From: Sporomusaceae bacterium
GTDB lineage: Bacteria > Bacillota_C > Negativicutes > Sporomusales_B > UBA7701
Assembly (NCBI GenBank): GCA_022839045.1
Contig: JALHDI010000051.1
Coordinates: 7,244-27,040 of the forward strand
Reading direction: 5' to 3'
DNA length: 19,797 bases
The notes beneath the pieces are model-generated. The model was not told the DNA's origin, did not search any database, and saw nothing but the letters and a program-made list of their open reading frames with translations. The stretch's first letter is position 1, and each line of letters starts with the position of its first letter. Both the position numbers and the translations under genes were made by a program. Positions 5,641 through 12,560 of this stretch are shown in pieces.

Positions 5641-5938
5641 TAACTCCACCACCTCCTGTTGATTGCGTCGGCGTGCATCTGCTCGTCGGCGTCGACCACG
5701 CCCCCCGCGGCGTGTTCAGATAGCTGTTGACCAGGTGCATGGCGTACGGTCCGCCGCCGCCACCGCCGCCGGTGATGGTGGCGAACACGCCGTAGTTGGG
5801 CCAGTGCTTGCCGGTTTGGAAGAACAAAATGAAATCGGCCACGCTGATGGCCGCGAATAATAGCAGCAGCACCAGAGTGGCCAATAGGGCCGGTTTTGGG
5901 ATATGCTCCTCACAGAGTAGACCGGTTATCCAGTTCAT
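5600..5938 (-). CDS. holin-like membrane protein with frameshift-dependent C-terminus
   Basis: The zero-frame product is 112 residues: a transmembrane helix at about 17-41 (ALLATLVLLLLFAAISVADF), a Gly7 run at 57-63, a second weak hydrophobic stretch, and then an unnatural Pro/Thr/Gly-rich tail that runs 40 nt into the amidase gene. A shift to the -1 frame at a G6 run (5701-5706) would instead give 99 residues ending VDADEQMHADAINRRWWS, stopping at 5640 in a TAATG junction with the amidase. The alternative tail looks far more protein-like. Start at 5938 overlaps the XhlA-like gene by ATGA. Position and size favour a holin or holin partner. Whether the G-run is an indel, a slip site or a sequencing error is open. 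Confidence 0.68.
   Translation of the reverse strand: MNWITGLLCEEHIPKPALLATLVLLLLFAAISVADFILFFQTGKHWPNYGVFATITGGGGGGGPYAMHLVNSYLNTPRGAWSTPTSRCTPTQSTGGGGVNAAGKPGGHPDNG
5700..5707 (-). other. G6 slip/indel site in the holin-like gene
   Basis: Minus-strand CGG GGG GCG codons contain six consecutive G. One-base backward slippage after GGG (or one extra G) moves reading into a frame that stays open for 20 codons and stops exactly at the amidase start. See the holin-like entry. Confidence 0.5.
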
Positions 5939-6255
5939 TTCACGAACACCGCCGCCCATGCACCGGCGCAGGCTAAAATAGCGATGATGATGGTTATTTT
6001 TTCGTTGTTACCCTTCTCACCCTTGTCCTGGCCTGACTCTTTGCCGGCGGCCGTCGCCGCCTTAACTTCTAAGTCCCCGGTCTTTTTGTAAAGGGTATCG
6101 AGGTCTTTGTTGATAGCTGTCTTGCAGTCGCTACAAAATCGCCGCTCCGAGGTGAGGGTACCTTCCAGGCTGGCTATTTTTTTGCCCTGTTCGGTAAGTT
6201 CCTCCCGGATGCCTTTGAGCTCTTGCAGGATTAACTGCTCAGTGTTCGGTGCCAT
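5935..6255 (-). CDS. XhlA-like hemolysin/holin-associated membrane protein
   Basis: 106 residues. Residues 1-40 form an amphipathic coiled-coil helix (LILQELKGIREELTEQGKKI), the middle has one CSDC pair (residues 41-44), and residues 86-104 are a transmembrane helix (ITIIIAILACAGAWAAVF) after a charged linker. N-terminal coil plus C-terminal membrane anchor is the XhlA layout; PBSX XhlA acts with the holin XhlB and an amidase in lysis. Here too it is followed by a membrane protein and an amidase. AGGGGGGCGAA precedes ATG. Classification is by topology and context rather than strong sequence identity. Confidence 0.72.
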   Translation of the reverse strand: MAPNTEQLILQELKGIREELTEQGKKIASLEGTLTSERRFCSDCKTAINKDLDTLYKKTGDLEVKAATAAGKESGQDKGEKGNNEKITIIIAILACAGAWAAVFVK

Positions 6256-6265
6256 TTCGCCCCCC

Positions 6266-6367
6266 TTACGTCCGCGGCGCCCGCGGGCAGCCGGGTTTCG
6301 TGCACCGTCCGGTGGCTGTGTCGTTCGGGCTGCCGCAGATCATGCAGTATCCGGTATTAGCTGCCAC
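6266..6367 (-). CDS. 33-residue four-Cys zinc-knuckle-like miniprotein
   Basis: A very short gene between the fibre-companion and XhlA-like genes. From a GTG at 6367 with GGAGG 9 nt upstream, it encodes MAANTGYCMICGSPNDTATG followed by RCTKPGCPRAPRT. The C-x2-C ... C-x4-C spacing (residues 8, 11, 22, 27) is that of a small zinc ribbon or knuckle. It overlaps the end of the preceding gene by 11 nt and fills an otherwise unexplained gap. An internal ATG would remove the first Cys. Function unknown. Confidence 0.6.
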   Translation of the reverse strand: MAANTGYCMICGSPNDTATGRCTKPGCPRAPRT

Positions 6368-6728
6368 TATAAATCGCCTCCAATCGTGTGACATATTCGG
6401 CTTCCAGGGCTGCTTTGTCGGCCACCCTGGCGGCGACCGTAGTGCTGTCGTCGTTCATCTGGGCTGTGGTGTAGGCGTCCCGGAGAGCGGCGAAGCGCGG
6501 CGCGAATTCGGCATCGAGGGCGGCGATTTGCTGATCCACCGTAAGGACGACCGGCGCCGGCGTCTTGGCCTGAACCTGGTTGTCGGCCGTGAGTTCGGCG
6601 TCCATCAGCGGTATATCGGCCGCGCTCGCGACGGCGATCTCGCCTCTGGTGGCTAAGTCACCGTGGTTGGGTTCCGAACGCGACATTGCGACCGGCTGCC
6701 GTTCAGCGTTAAAAACATACCACACCAT
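6357..6728 (-). CDS. fibre-companion protein, possible tail fibre assembly factor
   Basis: 123 residues, immediately downstream of the fibre gene (stop TAG is followed directly by ATG). The N-terminus MVWYVFNAERQPVAMS is a small beta unit seen in proteins encoded next to phage fibres. Residues 60-120 are predicted helical and Ala-rich (QQIAALDAEFAPRFAALRDAY, then VADKAALEAEYVTRLEAIY), likely coiled coil. Position suggests a fibre chaperone or a small attachment protein; sequence alone does not decide. GGGGGTGG precedes the start. Confidence 0.65.
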   Translation of the reverse strand: MVWYVFNAERQPVAMSRSEPNHGDLATRGEIAVASAADIPLMDAELTADNQVQAKTPAPVVLTVDQQIAALDAEFAPRFAALRDAYTTAQMNDDSTTVAARVADKAALEAEYVTRLEAIYSGS

Positions 6729-7721
6729 CTACGCCACCCCCACGATCAGGTAATTTGCAGTCCCTGGGTGCCACTCGTAAGCGTCAGGATCAAGGTCGAC
6801 ATCCCAGACGTATTCGCCCACCGTGACTACTCGTGTCGATTGGCTTACTTCGCATACTAGCCTTATATGAGCTTGCGAGAGGTCTTGCTGCATGTCCCAG
6901 GTGTAATTCGAGGGATTGTTGTAGGCCATGCTTACGATGATCCCCAGGTGTGAGGTGCATCCACTCGGCAAGGGTACGGCGTTGCCATGGGCGACAAACC
7001 CAGTGCCGATAGTAAAACCATTCACAGCAGATATAGTTCCGTCAGCGGCAATCGTTATGTTGGTGCCTTTCTTGACGCCACCCAGCACTGTCGCCGTCGC
7101 AACCGGTAGCGTGTACGGGGCCGGGGCAACGAGTGCCGTCCCGTTTGCTCTCTGATAGACCACACACCGCCAGACATTTCCGCCCTCGCTCACAAACACC
7201 GCACAATCCCCAGCCGCCGTGACGATATTAGCTCCGCCAGGCAGGATAAGGTACGTAGCGTTGTGGGTCAAAGTCAGCGCGCCTGCAAATCTGACAATAC
7301 GCCTCGTGCCGGCTTGCACGGTCCCGAATCTAGTGATGGTCGTGGTACCGGTGATCCTGACGTAGTTGCCTGTCGCTGCCCCGATGTTGCAGGTGGAGGC
7401 CGAGGCGATATCCGTGCCCTGCGCCTCGTTGATCGCACCGGTCATGGCGAAGCCGCCGCTGTTGGCCAGCGAGTTCAGAACCGTCACGAGGTCGGCGAAC
7501 ACCGCGTCCGAGACGGTGTAGCCTTTGTCGGCCAGCGACTGCGCCAGCGCGGCCGCCATCATGGTGGCCTGATAAAACAGCTTATTGTGTATATTGGACG
7601 GTGCAGCGCCCGGAGTTGCCGGGATGCCGCCTGTCCTGTACGTACTGGCCGCATAGGTCGCGTCGTCCATCATATTGCCTTTGTTAGAGTTAAACGGCAA
7701 AAAGTTGCTGCTCCCGGCCAT
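6729..7721 (-). CDS. tail fibre / receptor-binding protein
   Basis: 330 residues. N-terminal part (about 1-100) is helical and Ala-rich with NKLFYQATMMAAALAQSLADKGYTV, then a region rich in Gly, Ala and Thr with beta repeats (100-200). LPVATATVLGGVKKGTNITI at 205-224 is the classic phage fibre module that follows trimeric shafts. The C-terminal 100 residues, with GFVAHGNAVPLPSGCTSHLG near 241-260, look like a tip domain that would contact the host. AAGGAGATGATCTGA precedes the ATG. It follows the DUF2612 wedge-tip gene, the normal place of gpH-like fibres. Host receptor unknown. Confidence 0.85.
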   Translation of the reverse strand: MAGSSNFLPFNSNKGNMMDDATYAASTYRTGGIPATPGAAPSNIHNKLFYQATMMAAALAQSLADKGYTVSDAVFADLVTVLNSLANSGGFAMTGAINEAQGTDIASASTCNIGAATGNYVRITGTTTITRFGTVQAGTRRIVRFAGALTLTHNATYLILPGGANIVTAAGDCAVFVSEGGNVWRCVVYQRANGTALVAPAPYTLPVATATVLGGVKKGTNITIAADGTISAVNGFTIGTGFVAHGNAVPLPSGCTSHLGIIVSMAYNNPSNYTWDMQQDLSQAHIRLVCEVSQSTRVVTVGEYVWDVDLDPDAYEWHPGTANYLIVGVA

Positions 7722-7734
7722 TCAGATCATCTCC

Positions 7735-8310
7735 TTAGGTGTAATTAGCCCACCAGCCGACATCGTAGCCGTCCAGGTAGTCGCTTTGCTGGTCGTAACC
7801 AAAAACCGGCAGATGGCCCCAGGCGAAATTGATATGCACCCCTTCCGGCTTCGGAACGATATAGCCGTTGGTGACGAGTTCCTGAAGCAATGGGGTATAA
7901 TCTCCGGCCAGAGTGACGAGCATAGTCATGTCCTGGTTGTCGTTTATGACAATGAGAAAGCCTGGGAATAAAGCCTCCCAGGCGGATACCAGTTCGGGGA
8001 TCGTCCCTTTCCAGTGGTTTTTCAGTATCTTCGCTCTCAGCACCATGCGATAGTTGTCGTCGTTTAGCACCGGCCCGCTGCCGTCCGAAGGGACGAAATT
8101 GACCGTGCGCCCCTGCCCCACCAGCACGCCGACGACGTCGAGCTGCACGCCGACGGCGTTGTCCAGGTCGAAGGCATTGACGATATCGTCTATGGTGCTG
8201 CTGACGTTGTCCAGCACCTCCAGCGCGGCCGTCAGCCAGGCAAGGAATTTGGTGCTCTGGCGATACTGCGAAGTGATGAGGTCGAGATAATAGCTCACAG
8301 GCCTGCTCAT
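7735..8310 (-). CDS. DUF2612 baseplate/tail-tip protein (gpI-like)
   Basis: 191 residues. Features of DUF2612: an N-terminal helical segment (YLDLITSQYRQSTKFLAWL), LDNAVGVQLDVVGVLVGQGR near 49-68, DDNYRMVLRAKILKNHWKGT near 85-104 and a Gly/Trp/Tyr-rich end (FAWGHLPVFGYDQQ). Proteins of this family sit between gpJ-like wedge and fibre in myophages and are thought to connect baseplate to fibre, as gpI does in P2. GGGAGG precedes the ATG. Confidence 0.88.
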   Translation of the reverse strand: MSRPVSYYLDLITSQYRQSTKFLAWLTAALEVLDNVSSTIDDIVNAFDLDNAVGVQLDVVGVLVGQGRTVNFVPSDGSGPVLNDDNYRMVLRAKILKNHWKGTIPELVSAWEALFPGFLIVINDNQDMTMLVTLAGDYTPLLQELVTNGYIVPKPEGVHINFAWGHLPVFGYDQQSDYLDGYDVGWWANYT

Positions 8311-8323
8311 GCCGTGTCCTCCC

Positions 8324-9499
8324 TTAGGTTGGGTTGACCGTCACGTACGCGATCGTGCCGCGAGTGACCTCGTTGATCGCCGTAACAATGTCGCCGGTGC
8401 CCTGACTCTGGCCATGTTTCGCGGCGGTCAGCGATGTAATCTTAAACTGCGGCAGCTTCTGGTTAGGCATCACGGCCAGAGCGGCATACCAAAGGCTGGA
8501 GTTGGTCAGGTCGTCGCCGATCTGTAGGCCGTTGAGATAATTGACGATTGCCTGCTTGATCGCTGCCGTTGTGGCATCCACATAGCCGGTAAGCCGCGTG
8601 ACGTTAATCACGACATCGATGTCGACGTAACTGGGCCGGTAGAAACGGATGGTAGTCAACCGGCCGAAGGCGTCGTAGATTTCGGTGCTGGTCGTGCCGT
8701 TGGTGTAGCATCCTGGCGTCTTCCGACGGTAGATTTGCGTCGCTATATCTTGGTCAGTACCACCCTCGACGACCGCCGTTATGCTGTGAGCCGGCAAGCC
8801 GGCGGCATCTGTGACGTTGGTGTCGTTTTCGTAAACCCTGTACCGGGTCACACCGCTCACATCGGCGATGCCCGCAGTGGTTCCCTCCACCAGCGCCTGG
8901 CTCGGCAGTTCGGTGCTGATGGCCTGTCGGGCGCGAAGCTCGGCATCCTGCTCCACCGGCTGACCAGGGATAGCCGCAGATTCGTTGGTCACGCCGGTCC
9001 AGCCTCTGGTCGGCTTGACGATTTTATTGATGTCCCCCGGCAGGGCGGTGATGGCTCCGATGGTTTCGCATTCGGCGGAAATTATCGTGCTGCCGCCGGC
9101 GCCGATGGTAACCGCCGCCGGTAAATCCCACTTGTAGCCGTTGATGTCACCGACGACGCCATTGGTGATGACCGTGCCGGCGGTACCGGTCAGAGTGACC
9201 GGGCAGGTCGAATATGAAGGCGTTTTCGGCTTGATGCCATTGATCTTTACTATGGCAGCCAGGCCGGCGCCGATCGCCGTCGCAGGACTGCGGTTGTTGT
9301 ATGCCAGCTGGGACGCCTGCAAAGTGTCGGATATCTTAAGAGCGACCGTTGAGATCCATTGATAATCGGCACTATCGTTCCCGAGGTAGATGTCGTTCCC
9401 ATAGATCGCCTTGGCTTCAGCGATCATCTTGTCGCGGATATCGGTGTAGGTCGGTATATGCAGCCCGGCGGCGTCGATGTACGGGGCAAAATATGCCAC
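8324..9499 (-). CDS. baseplate wedge protein, gpJ (Baseplate_J) family
   Basis: 391 residues. The sequence shows the Baseplate_J core: TYTDIRDKMIAEAKAIYG near the start, then EQDAELRARQAISTELPSQALVEGT at about 183-207, GVTRYRVYENDTNVTDAAGLPAHSITAVVEGG at about 215-246 (the conserved strand after the wedge helix) and FYRPSYVDIDVVINV. It is a structural wedge component that polymerises around the hub and triggers contraction. GTG start overlaps the gp25 stop by one base (TAGTG). Position after gp25 matches P2/Mu-type order (W, J, I). Confidence 0.93.
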   Translation of the reverse strand: MAYFAPYIDAAGLHIPTYTDIRDKMIAEAKAIYGNDIYLGNDSADYQWISTVALKISDTLQASQLAYNNRSPATAIGAGLAAIVKINGIKPKTPSYSTCPVTLTGTAGTVITNGVVGDINGYKWDLPAAVTIGAGGSTIISAECETIGAITALPGDINKIVKPTRGWTGVTNESAAIPGQPVEQDAELRARQAISTELPSQALVEGTTAGIADVSGVTRYRVYENDTNVTDAAGLPAHSITAVVEGGTDQDIATQIYRRKTPGCYTNGTTSTEIYDAFGRLTTIRFYRPSYVDIDVVINVTRLTGYVDATTAAIKQAIVNYLNGLQIGDDLTNSSLWYAALAVMPNQKLPQFKITSLTAAKHGQSQGTGDIVTAINEVTRGTIAYVTVNPT

Positions 9500-9876
9500 T
9501 ATGCGCTCGCCTCCTTAGTCGGGTAATTTGTCACGGTGACTTTGCCATAGACGGTATCGACGACGGCTCTAAATTGGTAGGCTCGCGGGGCACGGTCGAA
9601 GCTGCTCGTGAAGCTGGCGATCCCGGTCACATTCTCGGTACCGAGAATCCGGGCCCTTATAAGCGAGTCGGCGATTCGGGTGTTCTGGGCCCCGGTCGCT
9701 CCCAGGATCGACTGCCAGAGCGGCAGACCGTCCTGTCTGTCCTCCCACCATTCCTCGAGAAGGAGCTTCAGGCGGGTCATGATCGCCTGGCCTACTGCAT
9801 CGATATCGCGGAGGAAATCCTGTTTTCCCTGCCCGAAGGTATAATCGCCGTTCGCGTCAAGCCGCCGGTAAATCAT
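9499..9876 (-). CDS. gp25-like baseplate wedge protein
   Basis: 125 residues. Core motifs of the gpW/gp25 family: DFLRDIDAVGQAIMTRLKLLLEEW (residues 20-43), then GLPLWQSILGATGAQNTRIADSLIRARIL and a final beta part YQFRAVVDTVYGKVTV. In T4 gp25 anchors wedge to the sheath's first disc; the P2 homologue is W. ATG overlaps the spike gene stop (ATGA). Order spike, gp25, gpJ is standard. Confidence 0.88.
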   Translation of the reverse strand: MIYRRLDANGDYTFGQGKQDFLRDIDAVGQAIMTRLKLLLEEWWEDRQDGLPLWQSILGATGAQNTRIADSLIRARILGTENVTGIASFTSSFDRAPRAYQFRAVVDTVYGKVTVTNYPTKEASA

Positions 9877-10499
9877 ACGACACCTCCGGTATTGCCGCCG
9901 CCTGGTTCAACTCCGCTGTGGGTGTGGTTCATGAACACGCGGCCGTTGATGTTGACGGCGTCGGTGGAATCAGCGTTCACGTTGACGGTGCCGCCGAGCA
10001 CGTTTATGGTGCTGCCGGCAACTTCTACCATTGCATCGCCGGCCTCGTTCCGCAGCTGTGCTGAATTTGCCGAGTAGCCTGACACTACCCTCGGCTGCGA
10101 CCATATGCCGACGATGGCAAAACCGTCGCTCAAATCGTGCCGGCGCCGGTCGACCTGGTTCTGTACCCCGCCGCTTTGCCACCAGGCGTCCATGCAGTTG
10201 TCGCCGAAGACGACCAGGCATTCGTCGCCAGCGGCCACCGGCAGCGTCAGGAGATACCCCCCGGCCCGCGGCATGACCACCGGCACGTCGACGAGCTCGG
10301 GGATCTCCTCGTCGGTCACGTCGCCGCTGATGCAGATTCGCTCCCGGATGGCCAGCTGCACGGTCGCCGTCTGAGTGGCCGCGTCGAAACTTTGGATGAT
10401 GCCGGGGGCAGCCACGCGCAGGTCATAAAGCATGGCCTCCATCATTTTGCGGAAAGTCTCCGTCTGGTCTCTGTTGATCCTTTCGGGAATTGGTATCAT
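9873..10499 (-). CDS. baseplate spike protein, Gp138 family, with terminal HxH
   Basis: 208 residues. N-terminus MIPIPERINRDQTETFRKMM (residues 1-20) and the OB-type region IIQSFDAATQTATVQLAI with DVPVVMPRAGGYLLTLPVAAGDECLVVF are typical of Gp138 N-terminal/gpV-type spikes. C-terminal part is repetitive beta (VEVAGSTINVLGGTVNVNAD) and the tip carries NHTHSG (His 192 and 194), matching the HxH iron site known from P2 gpV-type spikes. It pierces the cell envelope on contraction. Start is the ATG at 10499 with GAGGTGG upstream; the longer frame upstream overlaps the hub gene and is not natural. Confidence 0.9.
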   Translation of the reverse strand: MIPIPERINRDQTETFRKMMEAMLYDLRVAAPGIIQSFDAATQTATVQLAIRERICISGDVTDEEIPELVDVPVVMPRAGGYLLTLPVAAGDECLVVFGDNCMDAWWQSGGVQNQVDRRRHDLSDGFAIVGIWSQPRVVSGYSANSAQLRNEAGDAMVEVAGSTINVLGGTVNVNADSTDAVNINGRVFMNHTHSGVEPGGGNTGGVV

Positions 10500-10507
10500 A
10501 AGCCACC

Positions 10508-11515
10508 TCAGTATGGATTCTGTCCGGCGTTGGCCAGCATGGATACCAGCCCCCTGCCGTTGCGGTTCACGCCGACGATCGCGGAATACCAATCGTTGCC
10601 CCTCGTGTCGCCGTAGTGGGTGACGTTCTGGACCTGGTACTGGCCGTCCTGGTCGAGTATGACAGGCAAGAACGAAACCTGAGGCGTGTTGCCTTTGACG
10701 GTCATGATCTGGCTCGCCTCCAGCTTCATCTGCCGGATATAGGAGTTGTCAATCTTGACCATCGTCCTGAGCTTGATGCGCGGGTCGAGTAGGCATTTGA
10801 AGTTTACGCCGTCGATGGTCTGCTGCGGCGTGCCGATGAGACCGTTTTTCGGCGTCAGCACAAGGGCTTCGCCGGGCGGGATGTCGGTCAGTTTGGAGAC
10901 TACCAACTGCCCGTTCTCCACCCAGTAGGTGCCGTTGTTGTCCTGGGCGACCTGGCGGAAATACTTTTTCGGCTCGCCGAAAAACACCTTGCCCCGGGGG
11001 AGCACCTTGTCGCCGATGTCGGGCGAAATGTGGGCGACTTCCAGCGGCACTTTCGCCTGGCCGGCCGCATAGTTGATGATGTCCCGCTGGTTGATGCCTT
11101 TGTTGGCGGTCATTTTGACGAAGTTGAGATTCAATCCCTGATCGCCGTCAATGGCGACGATCATCAGGCGGTAGTCGACGTTGTTTTCGTCCTTGTCGCG
11201 GATCGCCTGCACGATTTCGCCGTCGAATATCTTGCCGAACCGGGAGTCGGACTTCACCTGCTTGGCCGGGCCTTTCTCCTGCGTCTCGAGGTAGCCGGAA
11301 TATCCGGCCTCGATGATAAGCCGGTCGCTCTCCTCGATGATCATGTTTTCGGTCTGCACCGACAAGTTGTGCGCGGTGAGCTCGGCGAAATTAACAGGCG
11401 AAAGGCCGATATGCGAGACCTTGAACACGCATCGGAGCATCGAGACGTCGATGGCCTCCCCGCTCTTCTTGGCGATCAGGATTCTGCACTTTCGTCCCCA
11501 GAGGTATTCGGTCAC
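10508..11515 (-). CDS. baseplate hub protein (gp27/gpD-like)
   Basis: 335 residues. Start WGRKCRILIAKKSGEAIDVS and repeated beta motifs (RLIIEAGYSG, GKIFDGEIVQAIRDKD with a DYRLMIVAIDG strand) fit the tandem hub domains of gpD/gp27-like proteins. The late SFLPVILDQDGQYQVQNVTHYGDTRG pattern matches the usual hub end. It links the spike to the tail tube. GTG start at 11515 overlaps the plug stop by GTGA. Neighbours plug and spike on either side support the call. Confidence 0.85.
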   Translation of the reverse strand: MTEYLWGRKCRILIAKKSGEAIDVSMLRCVFKVSHIGLSPVNFAELTAHNLSVQTENMIIEESDRLIIEAGYSGYLETQEKGPAKQVKSDSRFGKIFDGEIVQAIRDKDENNVDYRLMIVAIDGDQGLNLNFVKMTANKGINQRDIINYAAGQAKVPLEVAHISPDIGDKVLPRGKVFFGEPKKYFRQVAQDNNGTYWVENGQLVVSKLTDIPPGEALVLTPKNGLIGTPQQTIDGVNFKCLLDPRIKLRTMVKIDNSYIRQMKLEASQIMTVKGNTPQVSFLPVILDQDGQYQVQNVTHYGDTRGNDWYSAIVGVNRNGRGLVSMLANAGQNPY

Positions 11516-11850
11516 GGCGTGTCACCCCACACCAGGACGAAGTCCGTGCCGAGGTTGGTGTCATCGGGGTGATCCGCCGACGAGTTGGCCGTGTTGATGA
11601 TGTAGGCGCTGCCGATGCCGAGGTAAGCATGCTGGGCGAGGATATTGGCAGCCGGATATTTGCCGGGGACAAGAGGCACGGAGTCGAGCAGCAAGTTTCC
11701 GTCCGCGTCTTCGATGCCCATAATCCAGCAGCCGGCTTCCTCGTTATAGCGGAGGTCGAAGGTGAGCGTTATGTTTTTGCCGTCGACCGTCAGCGTCGTC
11801 TGAAAGGTTTGGTTCGGGTCGGTAGTCAGAGGAATAATTTGGTTAGCCAT
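11512..11850 (-). CDS. baseplate plug protein, cyanophage Pam3 gp18-like
   Basis: 112 residues with a single-domain all-beta pattern: NQIIPLTTDPNQTFQTTLTV, LTFDLRYNEEAGCWIMGIED, DGNLLLDSVPLVPGKYPAANILAQ and a late SSADHPDDTNLGTDFVLVW. This is the arrangement of the Pam3 baseplate plug (gp18) domain, which closes the tube bottom. I prefer ATG at 11850, with GGAGG 6 nt upstream, over TTG at 11856, which would overlap the ribosome binding site. Two bases separate it from the Dit-like stop. Confidence 0.82.
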   Translation of the reverse strand: MANQIIPLTTDPNQTFQTTLTVDGKNITLTFDLRYNEEAGCWIMGIEDADGNLLLDSVPLVPGKYPAANILAQHAYLGIGSAYIINTANSSADHPDDTNLGTDFVLVWGDTP

Positions 11851-11852
11851 AC

Positions 11853-12560
11853 TCAACCTCCAGGTTCATCGATAGCCGGACTTTCCGCCGTCCCGGTTGT
11901 CGCATCTTCAATCTGCCGCAGCACGGTCGGCGGCGGCTCGGTAGCCTGCACGGTTCCCTTCTGCGTCTGGCTGGAAGCCTGCGGTCTGGCGCTAACCGTG
12001 GTCTTGGCGACTTCGACGACGAATATCTCGCCGAATCGGATGATACACCGCAGGCCGAACTGCGTCTTGTAGTCGTCGGGCGCGTTTATCTCCTCGATCA
12101 GCATGTTCTGGTAATAGTTGAGTCTGGTCAACACTTCGAGCGGTAAACGGGCATGCTGGAGTTTAAGCAGCGTCTGGTAGGCCGATATGGACTTTGTCGG
12201 ACCGTCCGAGTATTGGCCGGGAACCAGGCTGTCCATGACGTCGGACATGCCGATCTCCATCACCAGCTGAGCGGGCAAGTTGTAGGCGTGGTCGGTGATG
12301 TTGGCGCCTGTCTGAACCGGGTGTTCGGTCTTTCGGATGGTGCTCGTGTGCTCCTCGCGGATGATGGCGTCGAAAAAGTAGCCCCCGATGTTGCTCTTGA
12401 CATAGACGAGCTGCTCCTGGTCGCTTGGCAGCCCGCCCCATTGCGGCGGCCGCCACGGCCCGTTCGTCGTCTGCGGAGTTTCCACGTCCTGCGCCTGGGC
12501 GGTGAGCAAACGGAGAACATTCAGGCCGGCCCAGATTCCCGATACGCTGTTTATGCTCAT
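11853..12560 (-). CDS. Dit-like tail protein
   Basis: 235 residues. Residues 58-110 contain the Dit-like core: FFDAIIREEHTSTIRKTEHPV with TGANITDHAYNLPAQLVMEIG. The rest is a helix-containing collar (YQTLLKLQHARLPLEVLTRL) and a disordered Pro/Gln/Thr-rich C-terminus. Dit-like proteins link tail tube to the hub/baseplate. ATGA overlap with the tape measure stop; position between tape measure and plug agrees with the Pam3-type order. Confidence 0.85.
   Translation of the reverse strand: MSINSVSGIWAGLNVLRLLTAQAQDVETPQTTNGPWRPPQWGGLPSDQEQLVYVKSNIGGYFFDAIIREEHTSTIRKTEHPVQTGANITDHAYNLPAQLVMEIGMSDVMDSLVPGQYSDGPTKSISAYQTLLKLQHARLPLEVLTRLNYYQNMLIEEINAPDDYKTQFGLRCIIRFGEIFVVEVAKTTVSARPQASSQTQKGTVQATEPPPTVLRQIEDATTGTAESPAIDEPGG

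Noticed and set aside
5751..5772. GCC/GCG-type tandem repeat
   Set aside because: Encodes a Gly7 run in the holin-like protein; low complexity rather than a separate repeat element, though it could itself be an indel hot spot.
9349..10077. Plus-strand frame of 242 codons across the wedge and spike genes
   Set aside because: Antisense to gp25 and the Gp138 spike, no ribosome binding site or domain.
10500..10592. Longer N-terminus of the spike protein
   Set aside because: Arg/Gln-rich shadow of the hub gene; ATG at 10499 has GAGGTGG and starts the family sequence.
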